The notes beneath the pieces were generated by a model, which saw only the letters and a list, made by a program, of their open reading frames with translations, did not search any database and was not told where the DNA came from. This document shows positions 45,576 through 57,456 of a stretch of 64,000 nt of DNA, one piece after another. The DNA lies in NCBI GenBank assembly GCA_023014335.1, contig JAECYW010000010.1:806001-870000 (forward strand), written 5' to 3'. This stretch comes from Galerina marginata. Its lineage: Eukaryota > Basidiomycota > Agaricomycetes > Agaricales > Galerinaceae. The translations under genes were made by a program, and so were the position numbers. Within the stretch, counting starts at the first letter, position 1; every line of letters starts with the position of its first letter.

Positions 45576-48500
45576 TCAAGACTGACTTTGTTGGATTGCT
45601 TTGAGCTCTTGCACGAGGCGCTATGCATGAAATAAGCAAATTGTCGAGCGGGTAGGTGCAGTCTACCCTTACCTCTGCCTCTTTCAGGAGCGTATCGGAG
45701 TCCATTGCACCCGCAGTGGAAAGTTTGACGCCATATTCCAACAGTTGGCGCATATAATACGGATTTATGATCGTTTCATTGTCTTGCAGAAGGTCCTTCA
45801 CAGACGGAGCTGCAGCTAGCAGACAACCAAGGTAAGCATTGTTACCGCCACAAGTGTCCAACTTCGCAAGACTTACGCTCTTGGTTTGCCAACCAACTAT
45901 GGTTCAAAAGATCAGGTATCGCCGCCCTCTCCTTCGGATTCCGGCACAGACAGCTCTTCATGCTCATAATCACATCCTTCCTCACTCTCTGCTTGAGGTG
46001 ATCAAGCTTTTTCGGTGGGTCGACTTGGCCGTTACCGGAGGTTGAGCTCCGAGGCGAAGGGACGGTGGGTGTCGCGTATTCCGCAAAGTCGATGACATGC
46101 GTCAGGTCGGGTATAGCCTTCATCTTCTGGTATACTGAGAGGTGCTGGAATGGGGGATGTCCGTAAACCATCTGGTATAGGATGCAGCCTAATGACCAGA
46201 CGTCGGATGGCCGACCGACTTTGAGCCGCCGCATACCATCCGGGAGCTCGATAGCTTCCGGACTCATGTAATTAACCGTGCCGATCTGAAAGTAAATAGC
46301 AAGACTAAGAGATTAGTTGTGACATTATTGAAGGAGTTACAGACCTGGTGGTCTCGTTGGATATTTGTCGTGTCATTTGCGATGGCATTAGCAATGCCAA
46401 AGTCAATCAGCTTAAGCTGGCCGCGGACCAACACAAAGTTGGCAGGCTTCAAGTCAGAATGCACAATTTTCTCTTCATGAATCACATGGACCGCTTGCAG
46501 CATCTATACACAAAAACGTCAGAATAGTAAACAAAAAAGTGGAAAATTTCCGAACCTGTTGCCAGTAGTAGGCCACCCAGACCATATTGACCGGCTCCTT
46601 CATCTGCTCTTGCAGTAACCGCGCCAAATCAATCTCGCCGCACTCCATGACGAGCAACAAATGACCTTTGCTACCCCCTGGGCCCGGCTTAACCTCGCTG
46701 TCGATAAGTCGGATAATCCGGCTGTTTCCCTCCAGACGTTTCAAAAGCGCGATCTCGTTCATATACCCGCTCATCGTCTCCGCGTCCGTCTTGTCCAACG
46801 AGACACGTTTAATAGCGTACAGCTCGTTCGCATGGTTCAGCACCCGGAAAACGCGTGACGAACCACCTTTGCCGATCATGTCCAATCGAGCATAGGCTTT
46901 CTTGTTGACCTACAGGCATAAGAGTTAGATAATTCATAGCATTACAGAAGAACAGAACACTCACGACAATATGACGGTTGAGTTGCGCAGGTGCTGCCTG
47001 TGCCTGTGCAGCAGCTGGTATGGCTGGCGCCGACTGCGAATATTGTGGCTGCGATGACGAATGCTGCAATGATAGGTGAGGCTGGTGCCCCCTCCTTTCT
47101 CGTTCCCTCTCCCTCTCCCGCTCGCGTTCTCTTTCCCTCTCACGTTCCCTGTCTCTCTCGCGTTCACGGTCTCGTTCTCCAGAACTGGCCACACCCCCAT
47201 AATCGTAATCCTCTTCCCTGTCACCTCTTTCCACGCCAGCCCACGTCTTCCCAACGTGCTGAGAAGCACTACTCGTCTCTCTCATCATAGCACTTGTTGT
47301 AGGCGGTTCAGGAGCCGTCGGACTCCGCCGGTGCTTCGCCACCTCTTTGCCAGCTTTACTATTAGGAGGCGAAAGACGTCCCTTAGCAGCGGGGGGAGAA
47401 ACGCGTCCTTTGGATGTGGGAGGAGATACCCGGCCTTTGGATGCACCTGGAGGTGAATATCGTACTTGCAAACGCGCGGCTAAGGGAGGCGAGACCCTAT
47501 GTGATTCCATTACTGTCGGCGAACCGGATAAAGTTGCTGAAGTTGGCGGAACTAGACCGCGTAGCGTGTCTGAGTCTCTTCGTCTGTGTGAATAAGCTGG
47601 CCGTGACGATTGCAGTTGCTGGTGAGTTGGTGATGGAGATTGTCGCGACTGTTGGAAGTGATCTGGTTCGCGACCTAATAAAAAGTGAGCATTGTACAAT
47701 GGTAGGGTATAATGGCAACTTACGGTCAGCTTCATCTTGGGAAAGATATTCTGATGACGAGGTCATGAGAATAATTCATGATTTAGATTAGAGAAAAGCC
47801 TACTCTTATATTCAGCCCTCATTTCCATATCTTGCCTTTCTCGTTGTTGAGTCGTAATCCTGCGAGCGCCAGCAGTATTGTTATCGCCATTTAAACCTAA
47901 AAAATTATTAGTTTTTGATAAACAACTCGAAAGAAAAATTGTACCGAGACTGGTTCCAGGTCGCGAGCTTGGGTTCTGGTACTGGTGTTGTAATTGTAGC
48001 TGATAATCGTCATTGTCTACAGAAGTAATGAGTAATGGACAGGAGGAATGTGAGTGAAATGATTGACTCAATGCATCGCTTAAGCTGGCGGATCTTCTTG
48101 GACGCGTATTACCAGACTGGGCCATAGCAGTAGAGCCAGAAAGTGCAGCATTAATGTTGATGCTCAACGCCGTCTGCGTTCTAGTCCGTGCAGTGGCCAT
48201 ATGCGAGCCTGAGGGAATGGAGGATGGTAAGGGCACCATAGCAGGCTCAACGGCGCTGGCGGGTTCATCTTCTGGGTCGGTGTCGTCACCACCAACTGGA
48301 GCAGTTATTGGCGAGTAACGGCCACCATGCTCGTTCTCACTACTCTCGATTTCCGATATACGGTCAAAGTTGGCCGGGGCTGCTGAGCTGCTATATTTCG
48401 GGGCAGAGGTCGACTTCATGATGCGTCCTGCGCGGTTTGGACCGGGCAAAATTTGGCGGGAGTGAGACGACCGTTGAGGGACCGGAACGTCAGCGAGTGG

Positions 48501-49253
48501 CCTGCTGGTCGCACTGCTACTACCACCTGTCAGATAACCTGAGCGCGGAGCAGGTAGCCGCGTCGAAGCGGCGGAGACTGAACGCGTCACAAGGGGAGGA
48601 GAACTCCTCTGCTTCGTCGCAACTGCAGCAGTTTGGATGATATAAGGATTTTCATCGGTTTCGCTGATATTTTCCTTCTCCTCTTGCAAGGTGTAAGGGT
48701 GGGAACCGGAATCGAGTGTCTGCCGTGTTCGAGACAAACCGCCTGAGTCCTGTCGCTCGCGGGTTTCCTCCATAGTGATTCGACGAGCAGCCACACGCGG
48801 TTTCGACATGGACGAAGCTGTCGGTGCGAGATATGATGGGGTCATCGAGATTGCAGGGCCAGACGCGACCCGTTGAAATGACCTAGCCGGTTTGTCATTC
48901 TGGGCTTGTGTCGACATGGAGGTGAGTGCAGACGCGCTTTCTGAGCGAGAAAGCGAGATCCTTGAGATGGGTGACGCGAGTAGATCCGGGGAGGGTGGCT
49001 TGAGTCCCCCTGGGGGGTCTGGTTGAAGTGGGGCTTCCTGGGGCGTGGGCGGTGACGAGTGGTTGGATTTTGAGGATGAGCCTTTCGAAAGGCGCACGAA
49101 GTTGCCATCCTGATCAAAGATGTAGTCGAAAGAGAGGTCGTCGATAATTGAGGAATCATCCGAGTTGGGGGTAGTTGACTTTGAGGACGAGTGGGACGAG
49201 AGACGGTTGTCGCCGGGCGTGCGTGGTGGGGAGGTCGAGGGGCTTACAGACAT
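45576..49253 (-). CDS. MPS1: dual-specificity spindle-checkpoint kinase Mps1/TTK
   Basis: Kinase of the spindle assembly checkpoint and spindle-pole duplication. The ATG at 49253 ([17 protein letters not shown]) is preferred over an in-frame ATG at 49340, which would add an unlikely hydrophobic leader. The long N-terminal region is Ser/Pro-rich and disordered. It includes a KGR-V/L-SPP triplet repeat (about 47360-47440) and a long Arg-Glu dipeptide run (about 47100-47180). The kinase domain spans the last exons: [15 protein letters not shown] (Gly loop), YAIKRVSL (Lys), HSDLKPANF (catalytic loop), [10 protein letters not shown] (DFG), then [13 protein letters not shown] and [25 protein letters not shown]. 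The VNYMSPEA activation segment and the helical tail ending [14 protein letters not shown] (stop at 45576) are typical of Mps1. Confidence 0.92.
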
Positions 49254-49688
49254 GGCGGTCGAGAAGAGAAAGCGAAGAGAGACAGCGACGAAAGCAAAGA
49301 GGACAGCGTGCAGACAAAGCAAATGAAAAAGAAATATCAACGAATATCAACTCGTGCATGGAACCAACACCACGATGCAGTCAGACCCCGATCACCCCGC
49401 CAAATATGGCCGCCGATTATGTTCGTCTCCCTTAGGTGCTATCGGGGTCCCGCCTCATGCCCCTCAACACGATCACGGGACTCAGACACGCTCGTCCTCG
49501 CGTCAATTCGTTTCCACGACTCTCAGCCTTGTGCCCAAACATTGATGCAATGTGCCCACATGTGTTACTTATCTTTATGTTACCTTGGTCTATTTCCTGT
49601 TCTTTCTGTATTCCAAGTCTGATAACCACAGTACTCGCCAGATGAGAAACGGAAGTTACATGTCAATAATGAAATCCTGCTTCAGTTA

Positions 49689-50071
49689 CAGTCATCCACC
49701 GGCTAATGTTACGTCACCACTGAGTGTTACACCTTCATAACTCAACCAAAAATGCGTATTTTTTAATGAAATGATTTTTTCCTGTGAGCTGTATACGTTC
49801 CCTAAGACCTTGTAAAATTTCAGAGGGAATGGATAAAAATTGACTGAGAAATGGCGAGCCCAAAGTTCCTCAAGTTGGCTCACTACTCAGTGTTACGCCA
49901 GTGTTTTGGGAATAACTTTGTGAGATGTGGATAAAATCTCCTGAAATTTTGACAGAAGGAACTAATAGAATTATAAAGAATTATCATCTGTTTTTGTTGG
50001 GAGAAAGTGAGTTGAAAAATTTTTCACCCCGATTTTTAACTTTCATTGTAACAATGGCCGGTGCATGACTG
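49689..50071. mobile_element. Tc1/mariner-type MITE, about 383 bp
   Basis: The left end (CAGTCATCCACCGGCTAATG, from 49689) and the reverse complement of the right end (CAGTCATGCACCGGCCATTG, ending 50071) match at 21 of about 24 positions. Each end is bordered by TA, the target site of Tc1/mariner elements, and the CAGT start is also typical of them. The interior is AT-rich and non-coding. It lies between the MPS1 and nitronate monooxygenase genes. Confidence 0.65.
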
Positions 50072-50120
50072 TATGTAGATACAGCAAGAAATTTCCAACA
50101 TTAATTACTGTAGGTATCGC

Positions 50121-51635
50121 CTATAGCTTTGCCTTCTCGCTAAACACAACCTTATTCAGTCCGCCAACAATCTCTTCAACTTCCCTTTCGAACCTCTTTA
50201 TTAGCTCGTCGCACGTGGGTATATCGTCAATCAGCCCCATCGCAATGCCCGCAGACCAGATACCCAGATCGGGATCGCCTTTCTCGTATACCAGTCGACC
50301 ACGAGCACCAGAGACAAGGTCCCTGACATCCTCAAATTTCGCATTGCCCCGTTTCTCAATGGCGACCACTTCCATAGAGACCTTGTTTTTGAAAACACGC
50401 GCGGTGTTGTGCAGGGTGCGGAAAATGTGGACAGTGTCGCGCTCAGTGGACGCAACGATCTTCTCCTTGATATTTTGGTGAATAGGTCTAATTGGCATTG
50501 TCAGGGAAGGAATTAAATAACGGGTTCGAGAATCACTCACGACTCGACGGTGCACATGAACCTCGTGCCCATGTTCACGCCCTAACCAAGGAGGTTCAAC
50601 GTTGAACTGGGGCATGAGTAGCAGGAACAGAACTTACTGCAGCGCCTAAAGCCAGAGAAGCGACAATGCCCCTGGAATCGGCGATACCACCAGATGCAAT
50701 GAAAGGAACTTTGAGCTCCTTGACAGCGCGCGCCAGCTGCGAATAAGCTGCGTCAGAGCTTCGACATTCTGTTTGCACAGAAAGTTTACACCTACCAGTA
50801 CCAGACCGCCGATATCATCCTCTCCAGGGTGTCCAGCACCTGCAAAGAGCATGAACATGAACAACAGAAACTAAAACTAAGGTAATTGACCCACATTCGA
50901 AACCGTCAATGCTCAAAAAATCGACGCCAAGTTTTTCAGCGCTCTAGTCAGGGAGTCAGTGACGACACCATGTTGAAGGCAGCGTATATATACCTTCGCG
51001 TGCCTAATTGTCGTACATTTGTGCAAAACAAGGCATCCTTGACTCTTGAAGTACTTGATCAGGGGTCCAGCTGAAAAAGATACGATGTCAATCCTATTTA
51101 CTGCGTTGACAGGAGAGAAGAAACCCACGATTATTCCCTGCGGTCTCAAAGATCTTGACACCCTCCTCGACGGCTGCCCGAGCATAGCCTTCATAGTCAG
51201 GCGGATTAATGCTCGGCAAGAGGGTGATATTGACACCAAAGGGCTTCGACGTAAGCTTTCGTGTTTCTCGAATGGCAATCCGCAAAGCGTCAGGAGACGG
51301 CTGGGTGAGCGCAGTCAAGACACCTTAAATGTAGGTCAAAAAAGTGCGTGAGAGACGTGCGTTATTCTTGTGCGTAGGAGACACATACCGAGTCCTCCCT
51401 GCTTCAGAGACGGCAGCTGTGAGCGCCGGAACGCCAACCCTACACGGATAAGGCAATTGAGTAAGGTTCTCATAGAGGAGGCTGAGTATCCATTACCATT
51501 GCATCCCTCCCTGGATAACGGGACTGCAACCGACCACAACGACGTTAGATCACAAGGGACACCTGCAAACCCAATCCAAAAGACCACCTACACTCGGATC
51601 CCAAGCATCTTCGTTATGGGCGTAACAATCGGCAT
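50121..51635 (-). CDS. nitronate monooxygenase (2-nitropropane dioxygenase family)
   Basis: FMN enzyme with a TIM-barrel fold that oxidises alkyl nitronates such as propionate 3-nitronate. The start at 51635 (MPIVTPITKMLGIRVP) gives the usual N-terminus. It is followed by ILTALTQPSPDALRIAIRETRKLTSKPFGVNITLLP, VEEGVKIFETAGNN, LIKYFKSQGCLVLHKCTTIRHAKSAEKLGVD, SIDGFECGGHPGEDDIGG (FMN/catalytic loop), VKELKVPFIASGGIADSRGIVASLALGA (phosphate-binding) and GVNMGTRFMCTVES. A C-terminal segment ends VFSEKAKL. About eight exons. The frame is open a further 160 codons upstream (to 52127); that part is Ser/Arg-rich and could be a mitochondrial leader, but nothing supports it. Likely cytosolic or peroxisomal detoxification. 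Confidence 0.87.
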
Positions 51636-52275
51636 CTTGGACGGTGCAGAGGCAGAAAACGACCTGATGGATATGGGGTATGGAAATGAGAGTGAGTTGG
51701 AAGAGAAAGGCGATTTAGTCTTCAGTAATCCGGGGCAACAAATATCAGCGAATTGGGTCCGGCTAAATCGAGTAACAGACCCGGAGATGGTTTCAGCGCT
51801 TTTTATGAAGTGCCGCCGTCGGAGGTGTGTGGTGTATGTCGAGAAATGAGAGATCGATATGGCAGGATGAGAAAGGGCCTTGTTTAATCCTTGATAACGA
51901 AGTGGTTTATATCCAAACAGATAGGTGGTGGGCGCAGAAAGCATACGCGAAGGATGGCCCGTCCGTTGCACATACCCGGCGCGGTCGAAAAGCGGGCAAC
52001 AATTGGAGCGTGATTTCGACAATGACGGGCACGTGACACCTCCGCGGCAGCGCGCCCGCTGCCCGATGCTCGAGACAACGACACAGGTCGTGTCGGTGCT
52101 GCTCATAAAGTTTGTCCAGCCTTTCATGTTGACTACCTTTAATCATAGCCATAGCGATCTTCGAGCGTTCCAATTATTTAATAATATACATCTTCTCCAA
52201 TATGACTATTGACAATCCACCGCCTCTGCTTGTCCTTCAAGACGCTCCGAAAGTGCAAATCCACAGATCCCTCTC

Positions 52276-53191
52276 TCATGAAGTGGCAGCTGGGGCAGGC
52301 TCATCGGCTGTGGCAGTTTCTGTCGGAGCTGGAGCTGGAGCTTCTGCCGCCGCTGCCTCGTCCTCCTTGTCAAGCTTATCAAGCCACTTCTCCACAAACT
52401 TTGAATGCGCTCCATAATTCATAGTCGCGTCCAAAGCGTCCCTATGTGACCCCAAGACACGGTCAACCACCAGACCGATTTGAACGAACCCACAAGCACT
52501 TACCTCACGACGCCTTTCTTGTCAACGACAAAGGTAACACGCGCAACTGGGACCAAGCCCATCATGCCTTTCCCTATCCCGTACGCCTTGAACGTCTCCC
52601 TGTCAATGTCGCTAAGGACGGGATACTACAGCATTGAGGTAAAATAAGTAACGAATTGAAACGAAATGATGTCAGACTACACATACCGTCAGCTTCTGTT
52701 TCTCGACAAAGGTTTTTTGTTTCTCGACAGGATCTGGGCTAATACCTATGATCTGGACTTTGCCAGGTTTGAACGTGTCCTTCTCTATGCACACACATGC
52801 TCGTCAGTTCAACTCTCATGCAAGTCGCAACCACACGCGACTAAAATGCTCTTGCTCGCCTGCAATGGCATCGCGGAATTGGCAGGCCTGCTTTGTGCAA
52901 CCATACGAGCCTATTAAAATCAAGGTCCGAACATTAGAACGTCTTCTCAAATCCCATGAAAACTGTTGACCGACCCGACTGGGGATAGAAAAACAAAGCA
53001 GCAGGAAGGCCGTTCTCTCCAGGAGTGAACGTGAACGACTCTCCATCATAGTTCTTCAAAGTGATGGCAGGAGCCGTCTTTCCAATGAGGGTTTGATAGG
53101 ACATGCTTGATAGAACAGGTCTTCGAGTTGGTTGGGATTGAAGACTGCGAAAGTGGTCTGATGTTGGGTGTGAGACAAGACGTTGGAACAC
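52276..53191 (-). CDS. peroxiredoxin Q (BCP/Dot5-like) with Ala/Pro/Glu tail
   Basis: Thiol peroxidase. Core: LIGKTAPAITLKNYDGESFTFTPGENGLPAALFFYPQSG, then after an intron SYGCTKQACQFRDAIAG. The peroxidatic Cys of CTKQAC and the second Cys five residues on are the PrxQ pattern. Later exons give VQIIGISPDPVEKQ, KQKLTYPVLSDI and YGIGKGMMGLVPVARVTFVVDKKGVV. The last exon holds VLDATMNYGAHSKFVEKWLDKL followed by an unusual tail rich in Ala, Pro, Glu and Thr, with stop at 52276. ATG 53191 adds an Arg/Ser-rich leader of 29 residues that would suit mitochondrial targeting; the internal ATG at 53104 (MSYQTLIGKTAP) is the alternative cytosolic or nuclear start. Confidence 0.85.
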
Positions 53192-53707
53192 CTGAAACGG
53201 TTATTTATGGCTAAGCTCGTTGGGCGAGACCGCCACGGTTTTCCCAAAGGGGCTTATTGTCCTGGAAATGTGATTCGAGATCTGTGGAAAAAATACGAAG
53301 GCGAACTCAGTCGAACTCGACAAAGCTCAAGAAGCACGGAAATACGACGGCTCGGTATCAAAGCTATGTATACCTTACTGATGGTCGCATCACAAAAATC
53401 AAAGAAGTAGGACAACCTAGATAATGCGTTACTCCCCGTATGTACTTTTGGTGGAATGGCTCACGGAGAAAGGAATGCAAAAGATGTTTGAGAGCGACTT
53501 AACACAAAAAAAACATAGGGAGGAGAGATGTATGCACTGCATGACTGGTGTCTGTATTGCAGATGCTACCACAGGGCCAATGCTGTTGAAAGTCCAGGAG
53601 GGAAGCGTTGAAAAGACATTTTTTAGCTAGCGCATGCTGCATACAAGGAAAAGATAAAAACATGCAAGATCATACGTGAAGGTCGTAGGCGTCACGAAGC
53701 TGGCAGT
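53192..53707. other. intergenic, no supported gene
   Basis: About 0.5 kb between the peroxiredoxin start and the S19 stop. Two plus-strand ORFs of about 70 codons lack motifs. It presumably holds the peroxiredoxin promoter and the S19 3' region. Confidence 0.4.
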
Positions 53708-54299
53708 TTACTCCTCTTCCTCCTCTTCCTCCTCTTCCTCCTCTTCTTCGTCCTCCTCCTCCTTGGCCTTCAGCTCCTCGACGACAGCAGTAGCGATTCG
53801 GTCCAAGTCCCGCTGACCGTCCTGAGATATTCTCCGTCCACCGTTGCCTGTTTGCTCCAGCACACCGATCTTCTCCAGCGATTGGCAAACTTTGCGTTGG
53901 ACTGAGGCGGATGAGTCGGCGTGGTGGGAGGGTCGGTTGCCGCGTCTGTTGCGACCACCGTGGAGTTTTATAAGAGCACCGATGCCAACATCTTTGCGGA
54001 GGTATATGTGGCGGGCGACGGCAGCTACAAGGGGTGTTAATTCACACTCAACTGAGCATCTATGGATACGAACCTGCGCGGACGTAGTACCAATCGGGAT
54101 CGTAGGGTGCGAGCTCCTTGAATGAGCCGGTTTTGACGAGGTCAACCCATGCTGGGACCTCCAGTTTGCCTGAACGCTTTAGATGCGAAGCATATGCAGT
54201 GATAAATTCATCTGCGCTAAAAACAGGCCAAGTGAGTATTCGGGGTAATCTTGCGACATAATAAGCGGGATCCAACCTAACGTCTCGTACTCCCGGCAT
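53708..54299 (-). CDS. RPS19: 40S ribosomal protein S19 with a polyglutamate C-terminal tail
   Basis: Small-subunit ribosomal protein needed for 18S rRNA 3' maturation. The first exon is tiny (MPGVRDV, from 54299). The second, after an intron, gives [47 protein letters not shown]. The third gives [75 protein letters not shown] and VVEELKAK. It then ends in a run of almost only Glu/Asp (about 17 residues, 53711-53764) coded by GAG/GAA repeats. The body is standard in length and sequence. The acidic tail is longer than I expect for the family. The spliced length is about 155-160 aa. Confidence 0.93.
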
Positions 54300-54816
54300 G
54301 TTGAAGAGATTTTCTTGAGGAAAGGAACACGGGGGCGGGCGTGCACGACGTTGACGGGCTTTGTGTGTATCGCTCCTGGTCGTGCCCAACTAGGCAGGTG
54401 ATGGGGGCTTCGGCAACTCCCGCAAAACTGTACAGCAGCTAAAAACACGACTCGACCTTAGTCAGCAGATATTATGTCGGGATGGAGGAGGAGAGCACAC
54501 CGCCATGTATTATTGCAATACAAGTTTCCTTTCTATTTCATGCGCTTTCAAGCCAAGATGACCACTGAATCGTCGGATGTATGTCGGTAATGTTATTCTT
54601 GTTCAATTGTATGCTCTCAACTGCGGCACTCAGCGATGCAGGCCTGCTGGCACCAGCTATATAAATTGCATGTTATACACGCAGTACCCACTTGCACATT
54701 TTCCTTCTTGCTGAGCGACTTTTCTATTCTTTCTTTCTTCTCTGTTTATCGCCATACACAACTTAGTTCCCACGGCATCCCTACCTGCTCCAGCGCTTCA
54801 CCTTTTTTCCGACAAC

Positions 54817-56301
54817 ATGTCGATGTTTCTCCACAACGACCAACACGCATCATCCATCATGCTAGAGACGCCCAAAGCATTATCCTTTGCCTCCCTCCAA
54901 AGCTTCAGAGTCGAGCTATACATCCAGGACGACCTCCGTTTCTCAGCTTCAACGATCGGCGTCCTTCCAGCTGAGCTCCTGATAGAAATATTCGCATATT
55001 GCGTCGTGAACGAGCCTCTTTCTACTATCAGCCTCCGCAGGGTATCATGGTGGTGGCAAGAACTCATTGACACCTCGCCTCGTCTGTGGCAGATGATCGC
55101 CTTAGATGAAGCAGATGGAAATGCCTTCTCCGAAATGCAGGCGGCAATGTGGATCCAGAGGTCCAAACCACTCAAATACGACATCGAACTCAACGTCGAA
55201 GACCCAGATTACATCCTCCCCCTTCTCTCGCCGCTATTGCCTTCTGTCGATCGTTGGCGGTCGTTCCGGCTAAGTGGCAAGCGAGATGAAGAGATCATGA
55301 CAGAAGGATTGAAGATCACCCCCGACTCGCTCACCCACCTCCACCTTTGTCTCCATGATTACGAGCAGGACGACTTTGACGACGACGAGCCTCGGATCAC
55401 TTTCTCCCCCATCAGTCCTGGGCAAAACTTTAGCTTCGCGCTGAACCTATGGGTTTCCAAGGTCCCATCTCTGACTCTCCTTCCTCCACTACGCTTCATC
55501 CATGTGACGATCGCGGAAGGCGGTTCAATCGGGCTACATACACAGCCAAAGTATATTCTTGAATTCCTGACCGCCTGTCCAGAACTAGAATCTTTTTTCT
55601 TGTCTGGCTGGCCTCACGACGGCCCCATCCTCGAACCTCTCCCCGTCGTCAATCTCCCCAATCTCGTAACTCTGCACCTAAAGAGCACATGCTTCGCCCG
55701 GGCCTTCCTCTCATCATTCCACACACCCAGACTCCAAAATCTTTACCTCTCCCACCTCAACGTCGACTTCCAGCTGTACGGCGAATACCACGAAGATGGC
55801 GACAGCGAAGACGAAGCACACGATTACTCTCAATCCCCATGGAGCGACCAAGCAACCGGCATGGGCTTGCGCAAACTCATCAACCGGTGCAATCCCCCCA
55901 TCCGCATCCTCGAGATGGATTTCTGCGACATGCGCACCAAAGACTTCCGCTACGTATTCGACAGGCTGCCCCTCCTCGAAGACTTCCACATCGTCGCCTC
56001 AGATATGTCAGACAAAGTGATCCGCCTGCTGCGTCCTATAGAGGCGCGGGATTCAGAGGGCGCAGACGGGGACACCCTCGTGCGATTACGGCTGCCCCAA
56101 CTCCGGAGACTGCGGTTGACGAATTGCCAGAGGCTGAGTGGGAAGGCGATCGTTGAGTCCGTTATGGCGCGCGTGAAGTGGACGGATAAGGAGTATCCTG
56201 CTTATACATTGGCGGAGGTGGCCATTGCTGGATGTGAGCGGTTTTCCCAGTGGGATCGCCATGTACTATCGACGGAAATTGGAAGTAGGCTTCGGCCATA
56301 G
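54817..56301 (+). CDS. F-box protein, single exon, 494 aa
   Basis: Uninterrupted frame. The F-box is at about residues 48-95: IGVLPAELLIEIFAYCVVNEPLSTISLRRVSWWWQELIDTSPRLWQMI. The rest has leucine-rich-like strands: LTHLHLCLHDYEQDD, SLTLLPPLRFIHVTIAEGG, ACPELESFFLSGW, LPNLVTLHLKSTCF, IRILEMDFCDMRTKDF and LPQLRRLRLTNCQRLSG. An acidic loop lies near residue 330 (HEDGDSEDEAHDY). It ends CERFSQWDRHVLSTEIGSRLRP. Probable SCF ubiquitin-ligase adaptor. Target unknown. Unlike the 27-29 kb F-box gene it is intact and intronless. Confidence 0.87.
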   Translation: MSMFLHNDQHASSIMLETPKALSFASLQSFRVELYIQDDLRFSASTIGVLPAELLIEIFAYCVVNEPLSTISLRRVSWWWQELIDTSPRLWQMIALDEADGNAFSEMQAAMWIQRSKPLKYDIELNVEDPDYILPLLSPLLPSVDRWRSFRLSGKRDEEIMTEGLKITPDSLTHLHLCLHDYEQDDFDDDEPRITFSPISPGQNFSFALNLWVSKVPSLTLLPPLRFIHVTIAEGGSIGLHTQPKYILEFLTACPELESFFLSGWPHDGPILEPLPVVNLPNLVTLHLKSTCFARAFLSSFHTPRLQNLYLSHLNVDFQLYGEYHEDGDSEDEAHDYSQSPWSDQATGMGLRKLINRCNPPIRILEMDFCDMRTKDFRYVFDRLPLLEDFHIVASDMSDKVIRLLRPIEARDSEGADGDTLVRLRLPQLRRLRLTNCQRLSGKAIVESVMARVKWTDKEYPAYTLAEVAIAGCERFSQWDRHVLSTEIGSRLRP

Positions 56302-56667
56302 GGCTGTCGATGTCTAGGTCGGCGATCCTTACCTCTCCCGGAAGACCCTTCTTAGAATCGAGGTTCTCTCCCGCAATCGACGAGGTCTTTCATTGTGATT
56401 GACGCTTTGACCCTCACATTACTTTTTTCTTTGCGGATTTAGCATGCATTGTACCTGTACTTTTCACCACCCTGTATTTATTTCATCTGCTACATTTACC
56501 ATCATCTAGTCTATAGATTGTATTTTCTACGTCTTGCAAAATCTCTACTGGGTACTACTTAGGAATGGACTATTCCATGGATATGTAATAGGACAGGTTA
56601 CGGTCCCGCACTCGGTTAAATTATGATTCACTTCAGCGGGTTTTGTTGTGCAGTACCATCACAACTC

Positions 56668-57270
56668 ATGTTTATCACCAGAAGACTGCGTCTCCGAGGC
56701 TCGAAACCAAGCGACGCAGATAACCTTCTTGCGCTTTACAACGAGGAATCCGTCGCGCCTTGGATCACAGAGGGCTACATCGTCCCGAAACACGCTACTT
56801 ACATCGAGACTATTAACGCGTTTATCGCTTCATGCCTTCTATCCTGTGTTGTGGAGGAGATCGAGACTGGAGCGTTTGTTGGACTGAGCGGATTCGTCGG
56901 ACAGGGTGAGGGCCAGGCAAAGAACAGGAACGCGGTCATCTGCATCGCGCTGATGCCGCAACACTGGAGCAAGGGGTACGGATACGAGGTTATGAGCTTC
57001 CTCATTGACTATGCGTTCCGTGACATGAATATGCACCGGGTGTCGCTCACGGTCTTTGAAGGCAACGAGCGTGCGATGGCGCTGTACCGCCGTTTGTAAG
57101 TAGACTTTCCAGCTAATGAAATCCGATTCATTGATGAGTTTACTAGAGGGTTTGTCGAAGAGGGAAGGCATAGGAAGATCGTATGGTTGAAGGGTTCGTG
57201 GCGAGATACATATTATATGGGTATTCTAGAAGATGAATGGGCGGAAAGGCAGAAACTGAAAACGGACTGA
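56668..57270 (+). CDS. GNAT-family N-acetyltransferase (RimJ/RimL-like)
   Basis: Acetyl-CoA-dependent acyltransferase. ATG 56668 begins MFITRRLRLRGSKPSDADNLLALYNEESV, the usual first strand and helix; an upstream ATG at 56623 would add 15 residues of no obvious value. The core continues CVVEEIETGAFVGLSGFVG, then AVICIALMPQHWSKGYGYEVMSFLIDYAF, where QHWSKGYGYE is the acetyl-CoA pyrophosphate loop (Q/RxxGxG/A type). RVSLTVFEGNERAMALYRRLGFVEEGRHRKIVW spans a short intron (about 57098-57146) and is the N-x-x-A-x-x-L-Y motif. It ends QKLKTD. Substrate unknown. Confidence 0.87.
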
Positions 57271-57456
57271 AAACGACCATGGTGGATGGAAAGGAAATTG
57301 AACGTTGAAAGTCAGCATTGAATTTGAATTCAAGATCACTCGACTCTCACCATAACCATAAGCCACGCATCGTCCAAGGCAATTGAGGCTCTCCCGTCTT
57401 CAAAATAAAATATGTATATCGTCAAGTAACCGCATATACATGTAAATTTCGCAGTC

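Noticed and set aside
49254..49340. Upstream ATG giving MPS1 a hydrophobic leader
   Set aside because: A secretory leader makes no sense for a nuclear/cytosolic kinase; the ATG at 49253 starts the expected Ser/Pro-rich N-terminus.
51636..52127. 160-codon N-terminal extension of nitronate monooxygenase
   Set aside because: Composition is irregular and the family starts at MPIVTPITK; a mitochondrial leader is possible but unsupported.
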